NCBI GenBank assembly: GCA_964555935.1
Contig: CAZKUN010000108.1
Coordinates: 1 to 27,869 of the forward strand
DNA: 27,869 nt
Direction: 5' to 3'
Origin: CAZKUN01 sp964555935
GTDB lineage: Bacteria > Armatimonadota > Zipacnadia > Zipacnadales > VGFC01
The translations under genes were made by a program, and so were the position numbers. The notes under the pieces were generated by a model. That model was not told the DNA's origin, did not search any database, and saw nothing but the letters and a program-made list of their open reading frames with translations. Shown here one piece after another: positions 22,323-27,869 of this stretch; positions within the stretch are counted from its first letter, which is position 1; every line of letters starts with the position of its first letter.

Positions 22323-25300
22323 ATGCGACACCCCCTGATCGCGCTCGTGATGATGCTTCTCGTTGCTCCACTCGCGCAGGCGGAGAACCTGTATCCCGAC
22401 CCAGGTTTTGAGGCCGGCGGGACGCCCGGTGAATCGCATTCAGGCAACAAGGCGGGGCGCTGGTGGTAACCACTCCCGTTCACTGGGTCGCCCTCAGCGG
22501 GCAGATGGCTGTTGAACCGTTTGCCACGTATCGGGTGAGCGTGTGGGCGAAGGCAGAGCCGGGGAATGGAGCCGTGAACGCCCCGTATATGTATGAGTGG
22601 GACAACTTCGTCTGGAACTTCACGGGGACGCGGGAAGTGGCGGGCGACAACGAGTGGCACAAGCTGGAGGCGACTTTCATCAGCCCGCTTGAGACCATCT
22701 ACCTACACCCGCTGACGATGACGGACTGCGAGCGGCGGACCGCGTGGGTTGATGACATCGAGCTGGAGCTTGTTGAGCACCCGGACGAGACGATGGAAGC
22801 GATGATGGCGAAGCCGGAGCTGTCGGGCACGGAGATGCAGATTGTCGCTCGGTGGCTGATCGCGCGGGAGGATTGGGATGTGCGAGGCGCGCCGCTGAAC
22901 ATTTCGCTCCTGGGTGGGGTGCATCAGGATCGGATGGATGCAGTGCGGGCGTTGCTGGGAGCGGGCCCCGCCGGGGCGAGCGCGGATATCGCGTGTCTGC
23001 TCGCTCAGAATGCCGACTCGGATGAGGAACGCGCGCTCTACACGACGGAGATGGTGAAGTATGGCGCGCTGACGATGAACTACGGCATGCGCCGGTTCAA
23101 CGAGAATACCGAGGGCATGACGGAGGCGGGGCGGCTGGCGATCTGCGAGGACGCCGTGTTGGCGGATTCCAACTCGACGGCTGCGGCGAAGGGCTATCGC
23201 ATGATCGCTGAGGGCGTCGTGCCTGAGACATCAGGCGCGCAGACGACCGCGGAAAAGGTCGCGCTGCTAGACGCGTTTGAGGTGTCGGTTGCGAAGCTCT
23301 TGGCGGCGATACCGGATGGATCGGCAGCGAAGACGGAGGTGGCGGCTGTGAACGACGCGATTGTGGAGCAGCGTGAGAGGCTGGCGGAGATGCAGGCACG
23401 GCTCGGTTCGGTGACGCTGAAGATCGGCAAGAAGAAGGTCACGCCCGAGACGCATTCGATCGTGATCCCCGATGATCCGACGCCTCAGGAGGAGCACGCG
23501 GCGAACGACCTGCGATATCACCTGGAGCTGGTGACGGGTGACGTGCTCGACGTGGTCAACGAGTCGGAGCTTGCCGACAAGACCCCGATCATTATCGGGA
23601 AGTGCGCGCTGCTGGAGGGCTACGCGTTCGATGTGGTGCCGACGGAGCTGGGGCTGGAGGGCATCTACATCGCGACGAAGGGCCCGGTGCTGGCGCTGGT
23701 CGGCAATCAACGCGGGGTGCTGTACGCGACGTACACGTTCCTGGAGGACACCATCGGGTGTCGGTGGTTCGCGTATGACTGCAGCACGTGGCCGACGGAG
23801 GGGACGATCAAGGTCGGGAAGCTGCATGAGGTCTACGTGCCGCCGCTTGAGTATCGCACGACCGATTACCCGAAATCGCGCGACGTGGATTGGGCTGTGC
23901 GGAACAAGAACAACGGCACGCTGCCGCCGCTGGATGAGGCGCGGGGCGGGCACATCACGTACAAGGGATTCGTGCACACGTTCAATGGCCTCGTCCCGCC
24001 CGAGCAGCACTTCGCCGAGCACCCGGAGTGGTTCAGCGAGATCGGCGGGAAGCGTCAACAGGATCACTCGCAGCTATGCCTGACGAACGAGGAGCTGACG
24101 GAATTCACCATCGGGCGCGTGCGCGAGTGGATCGAGACGAACCCGTCGGCGACGATCATCTCGGTGAGCCAGAACGACTGGCACGGCTACTGCCAGTGCG
24201 GGCCGTGCAGCGACCTTGCCGAGGACGAGGGCAGCCAGGCGGGGCCGCTTCTGCACTTCGTGAATGCCATCGCGGATGACATTGCCGAAGGCTATCCGCA
24301 CATCATCATCGACACGCTGGCGTACCAGTACACCCGCAAGCCGCCGACGCAGGTGAAGCCCTCGCCGAATGTGGCGGTGAGGCTATGCAGCATCGAGTGC
24401 TGCTTCATCCACGCGCTGGAGACGGATGAGTACAACGCGACCTTCGTCGATGACATCATCGGCTGGTCGAAGATCAGCGACCGGCTGCACATCTGGGACT
24501 ATGTCATCAACTACGCGCACACGATCATGCCGTTCCCGAACCTGTACGTGCTCAAGCCGAACATCCGGTTCTTCATCGATCACGGCGTGACTGGGATCTA
24601 CGAGGAAGCGTGTTACTACACGAAGGGCGCGGAGCTGGCGGAGCTGCGGACGTACGTGATGGCGAAGCTGCTGTGGGATCCTGACTATGACACGGACACC
24701 GCAATCGACGAGTTTTGCGCGGCGTATTACGGCGACGCGGCGGATGAGGTGCGGGCGTTCATCGACCTGGTGCACGAGTCGGCGCAGAGCATCCCCGACA
24801 TGCACGTTCGGATCTACTCGCCGCCGAGTGTCGGCTACCTCACGCCAGAGGTGCTCGCCGAGGGCGATAGGTTGTTTGATCTGGCCGAGAACGCGGTGGC
24901 GGATGACGAGACGCGACTGCATCGCGTCAAGGTCGCGCGGCTGCCGCTGATCTACTCGAAGATCACGCTGGCGACGAGTCCTACGTACATGGAGAAGGAC
25001 GGGAAACTAGTCAGTGGAGCTACGGCCGACATCCCTCGAATGGCGGAGCGTTTCGAGGTGACCGCGCGCAAGGAGGGCCTGACGCGCGTGCGCGAGGGTG
25101 GCGGTCTGAACACGATGGACGCGTGGCTGGACTCGCTTCCGGCGAGGCTTCAGGGCGCGAAGATTCAGACGCTGAGCAACGGGAAACTGGAGCTGAACAT
25201 CCTGCCGAGTCTGGGCGGGCGGATCTGGCGGATGAAGTGGCTGCCGTCTGGGCGGGACATCGTGAAGGTATACGGTGAGGAGGGCGCGTGGCTGCCGCTG

Positions 25301-25870
25301 CAGGGCGGCTACGAGGAGTACAGCGAGGCGGGATACCAGTCGCCTGGCTGGGCCGAGCCGTACAACGTCTACGGGCAAGACGAGCGGTCGATTCGCATGG
25401 AAGTCAGCCTCAATAACGGGCTGAAGCTCAGACGGGCAATTGAGCTGGACGCCGACGAGGCCGTCGTGCGGATCACGTCGACGCTGATCAACACAACGGA
25501 CGCCGCGAAGACGGCAACACTGCGGATTCGCCCGGCGTTTCAGGTTGCGAACACGCAGGAAGCCTCGGTGATGATGGAGGGCGGCGCGGAGTTCATCGAG
25601 TTGGCCAACCCAGATGACCCCAAGGCCGAGATAAGCCGCTGGTTGCGCGATGGGGACATGCCCGACGGGCGCTGGGCGATCATGGATGAGGAGATCGGAT
25701 TCGGCATTCACGCGACGTTCGTGCCGGAGCAGGTTAGCCACTGTTTGCTGAACTGGAACGGGGCGGATGGGCGGGTGAACCTCGAACTGTTCTCACCGGA
25801 GACGAGGCTCGGACCGGGCGAGAGTATCACGATCGAGCAGAGCTTCGAGGTGGTTGAGGGCGTGGGCTAG
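22323..25870 (+). CDS. Secreted DUF4838 (alpha-glucuronidase-like) protein with N-terminal CBM-like domain; frameshifted
   Basis: ATG 22323 (GGAGG 7 nt upstream) starts a signal peptide, MRHPLIALVMMLLVAPLAQA, then NLYPDPGFEAGG, the usual opening of a CBM_4_9-like domain. This frame hits a stop at 22467-22469, while the rest of the protein (1135 residues) continues in the -1 frame. One extra G in the G4 run 22454-22457 would restore HSGNKAGALVVTTPVHW and give about 1182 aa. After the CBM-like and helical regions come a GH67/GH20-like N-terminal fold (HAANDLRYHLELVTGD...GNQRGVLYATYTFLED), the DUF4838 core (HPEWFSEIGGKRQQD, SQNDWHGYCQCGPC, YEEACYYTKG) and a C-terminal mutarotase-like beta sandwich (LELNILPSLGGRI). 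Probably acts on polysaccharides. The frameshift may be an assembly error or a real lesion. Confidence 0.8.
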
Positions 25871-25902
25871 AGCTGGCTTCAGACTCCGGGCGCCAGGGAA
25901 TG

Positions 25903-25920
25903 TCGGATCTGGAGATCCGA
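25903..25920 (+). repeat. Mini-hairpin, CTACG-flank family
   Basis: TCGGATCT-GG-AGATCCGA followed by CCTACGG, the same core as 11541-11558. It lies in the 73-bp gap between the convergent DUF4838 and histidine-kinase genes. Confidence 0.65.
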
Positions 25921-25943
25921 CCTACGGGGGCGTTGAACTGCCT

Positions 25944-27869
25944 CTAGGAGTCGAGCACTTCGCGGATCTGCCGGGCGAGCGTTGCGGGGGCGAAGGGCTT
26001 GGTCACGAGCGGATGGTCGCCGAGTTCTCCAGCACTCTGGCCGGAGGCGTGACGCGTGTGTCCGGAGATGTAGAGCACCTTGAGGCCCGGCGCTAGCGCG
26101 CTGAGTCTTTCGTAGAGTTCGGGGCCTCCGGCACCGGGCATGACGACGTCTGAGACGAGCAGATCGACGCGACCCGCGTGCTGCTCGAAGAGCTCTTGGG
26201 CTGCATCGGCGGAGGCGGCATCAAACACAGAGTACCCCAAGTCCTCCAACGCGCGCTTGGTGGCGAAGCGCACGAGCGCCTCGTCCTCGGCAAGTAGTAT
26301 TCCCTCCGTTCCCGGCGGGGCCGGTTGAGAGAGTTCCACCACTTCCGGTTTCGCAGCCTCGGATACCCGCGGCATGTAGATGGTCAGGGCCGTCCCTTCG
26401 CCGGGCTCGCTGCTGGCCTCGATGTAGCCTCCATGCTGACGAACCGTGCCGTGGACGCTGGCGAGACCGAGCCCCGTGCCGCGGCCAACGTCCTTGGTGG
26501 TGAAGAACGGATCGAAGACGCGCTCGACGTTCTCGGGCGCGATCCCCGCGCCGGTATCGGAGACGCGGATCCGCACGTAACTGCCGGGCGGGATCTCAGA
26601 CCGGAGTCCGGTCGGTTGGCCAAGGGTGGCGTCTTTGATCGCGATGGTGAACAGGCCGCCACGAGGCATCGCGTCCCGGGCGTTGGCGGCAAGGTTCATG
26701 AGGATCTGCTCCACCTGGTGTTGATCGGCGCGTATGTTCCCAACCCCCGCTGGATCCGCCCTCACGTCAACGCGGACGTCCTCTCCCATCATCGGCCTCA
26801 GCAGCGTGCTCAGCCGCTCGACGAGGGCAACAACGTCGATCACCATCGGCTGGAGACGCTGCTGACCCGCGAAGGCGACAAGTTGGCGGATGAGCCCGGA
26901 GGCTCGGTCAGAGGAACTGCGGATTTCCTCGAGTTCGTTCTCGGCGAGTTGGTGGATCTGGGGATTGCGGGCGAGGCGATCTACGTCAGTGATAATGGTC
27001 GTCAGCGCGTTATTGAGGTCGTGGGCGACACCGCCCGCCAGCGTCCCGATCGCCTCGAGCTTGGACGTCATGCGGAGCTGGGTCTCAATCCGTCGGCGTT
27101 CGGTCAGATCCCTGGCAATGCCGATCAGGCCGGTCGGTTGGCCATCGGCATTCGTTAATAGCGTCGTCGTCATCCACGTGGGGAACTCCGAGCCATCGCG
27201 CCTCACATGGCCGACGTCGCCGCGGTAGGCCCCGTCTCGCATGACATGCTTGGTGAACGGGACGACGTCGCGTTCGACCTGCTCTTGAGTGTGGGACATG
27301 TTCAAGTGCTGCCCGACCATCTCTTCGGGTTCGTACCCGTGCATCTTGGCCCAGGCGGGGTTGACAGACTGCAACGTGCCACTCATGTCGGCAACGGCGA
27401 TGCCGTCGATGGACTGATCCACCGCCGCCTCGAGCCGGCGGAGGGCGTCCTCGGTCTCTTTCTGCGCGGTGATGTCCGTGACGACCGCCGCGATGTGGGT
27501 GGGGGCCCCCGCATCATCGCGTATGAGGAAGAAGCTCTCGAGCGTGCGGGTAATCTCGCCCGTGGTCGATACGATCTCCAGCTCGCCCACCCATTCGCCT
27601 GACTCCATCAGCGTCGGGAGGATCTCAAGTTGGAAGCGTTCTCGGGCGCGGGGGGTGTAGTATTCGGTGAAACGACGATTGGCGAGTTCCTTCGCGTTGG
27701 TGGTGCCGGTGATCCGCGACAGCGTCGGGTTCGTGTACACGATGCGCCCGTCCAGCGTCGCCATGCCGAGGCCCTGGCCCGAGGCGTCCGCGAACTTGCG
27801 GAACATCGTGACGGCCTCGACCTCTTGCTCCAGCTCGGCGACCCGATCGCGCAGGGCATCCAACTCGGG
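25944..27869 (-). CDS. PAS-containing hybrid sensor histidine kinase, 5' end cut by the window edge
   Basis: At least 639 residues; the frame is still open at the edge, so the start lies beyond it. Numbering from a TTG at 27863: coiled coil (1-20), PAS 1 (about 20-135), PAS 2 (about 143-255, ending GIARDLTERRRIE), HisKA with phospho-acceptor H281 in GGVAHDLNN, HATPase with N box (NLAANARDAMP), DTGAGI and FDPFFTTKDVGRGTGLGL, then a receiver domain with acidic pair ED (526-527), phospho-acceptor D572 in LVSDVVMPG and K622 in VTKPF. No membrane segments are visible, so this part is cytoplasmic. Autophosphorylation with intramolecular transfer to D572 is expected. The sensed signal and output partner cannot be seen. 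Confidence 0.92.
   Translation of the reverse strand, partial: PELDALRDRVAELEQEVEAVTMFRKFADASGQGLGMATLDGRIVYTNPTLSRITGTTNAKELANRRFTEYYTPRARERFQLEILPTLMESGEWVGELEIVSTTGEITRTLESFFLIRDDAGAPTHIAAVVTDITAQKETEDALRRLEAAVDQSIDGIAVADMSGTLQSVNPAWAKMHGYEPEEMVGQHLNMSHTQEQVERDVVPFTKHVMRDGAYRGDVGHVRRDGSEFPTWMTTTLLTNADGQPTGLIGIARDLTERRRIETQLRMTSKLEAIGTLAGGVAHDLNNALTTIITDVDRLARNPQIHQLAENELEEIRSSSDRASGLIRQLVAFAGQQRLQPMVIDVVALVERLSTLLRPMMGEDVRVDVRADPAGVGNIRADQHQVEQILMNLAANARDAMPRGGLFTIAIKDATLGQPTGLRSEIPPGSYVRIRVSDTGAGIAPENVERVFDPFFTTKDVGRGTGLGLASVHGTVRQHGGYIEASSEPGEGTALTIYMPRVSEAAKPEVVELSQPAPPGTEGILLAEDEALVRFATKRALEDLGYSVFDAASADAAQELFEQHAGRVDLLVSDVVMPGAGGPELYERLSALAPGLKVLYISGHTRHASGQSAGELGDHPLVTKPFAPATLARQIREVLDS

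Noticed and set aside
22450..22470. Programmed -1 frameshift in the DUF4838 gene
   Set aside because: GCGGGGCGC is not a classical X-XXY-YYZ slippery site and no downstream pseudoknot is evident; a one-base homopolymer error is simpler.

Overview
The window is GC-rich bacterial chromosome with no rRNA, tRNA, CRISPR array, phage gene or recognisable transposase. It carries a groES-groEL pair under a sigma-70-type promoter with a CIRCE operator, tandem URO-D-fold methyltransferase-like genes, a DUF4838 glycosidase-like secreted protein, an FGE-sulfatase (SUMF1) fusion and a PAS hybrid histidine kinase. That mix is typical of uncultured PVC/FCB-adjacent phyla such as Hydrogenedentota, Lentisphaerota, Planctomycetota or Armatimonadota; this placement is an inference from gene content only. 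Three runs of exactly 10 N (1612, 16806, 18860) are scaffold placeholders, and each interrupts a coding region.

Layout. 133-1924 (+): cyclase-like/FGE-sulfatase fusion, cut by a gap. 1925-2476: no gene, but a dense series of short hairpins. 2477-4126 (-): galactokinase-like GHMP kinase. 4127-4417: spacer with one long hairpin element. 4418-6739 (+): two URO-D family genes. 6736-7910 (-): two paralogous small membrane proteins, each preceded by a copy of a 113-bp structured repeat. 8080-9531 (-): glucose-6-phosphate isomerase. 9764-10003 (+): doubtful small gene. 10043-14770 (+): a five-gene operon with a clear promoter, encoding an orphan lipoyl/E3-binding protein, an SDR ketoreductase, a ketosynthase, a ketosynthase-like partner without the catalytic Cys, and a 2-oxoacid dehydrogenase E1-alpha. 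14825-16039 (-): MFS transporter. 16156-18357 (+): groES-groEL, then a terminator. 18470-19686 (-): CreD-like membrane protein, cut by a gap. 19792-22200 (-) and 22323-25870 (+): a divergent pair of secreted proteins (transglutaminase-like/FN3; DUF4838, the latter with a frameshift). 25944-27869 (-): hybrid histidine kinase running off the right edge.

The most interesting system is the 10-14.8 kb operon. It joins parts of a 2-oxoacid dehydrogenase (E1-alpha and a lipoyl carrier with no acyltransferase core) to a type II PKS/FAS-like set (KS, CLF-like partner, KR). E1-beta, E2 core, E3, ACP, dehydratase and acyltransferase are all absent from the window. One possible reading is that acyl or hydroxyalkyl groups from a 2-oxo acid are passed via the lipoyl arm to a ketosynthase heterodimer.

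The second theme is non-coding. About a dozen short hairpins sit between genes. Their arms differ while keeping perfect or near-perfect pairing, most loops are short and purine-rich (GG, GA, GGA, GGAA), and several share a CTACG right flank. The larger 113-bp repeat shows compensatory base-pair changes between its two copies.
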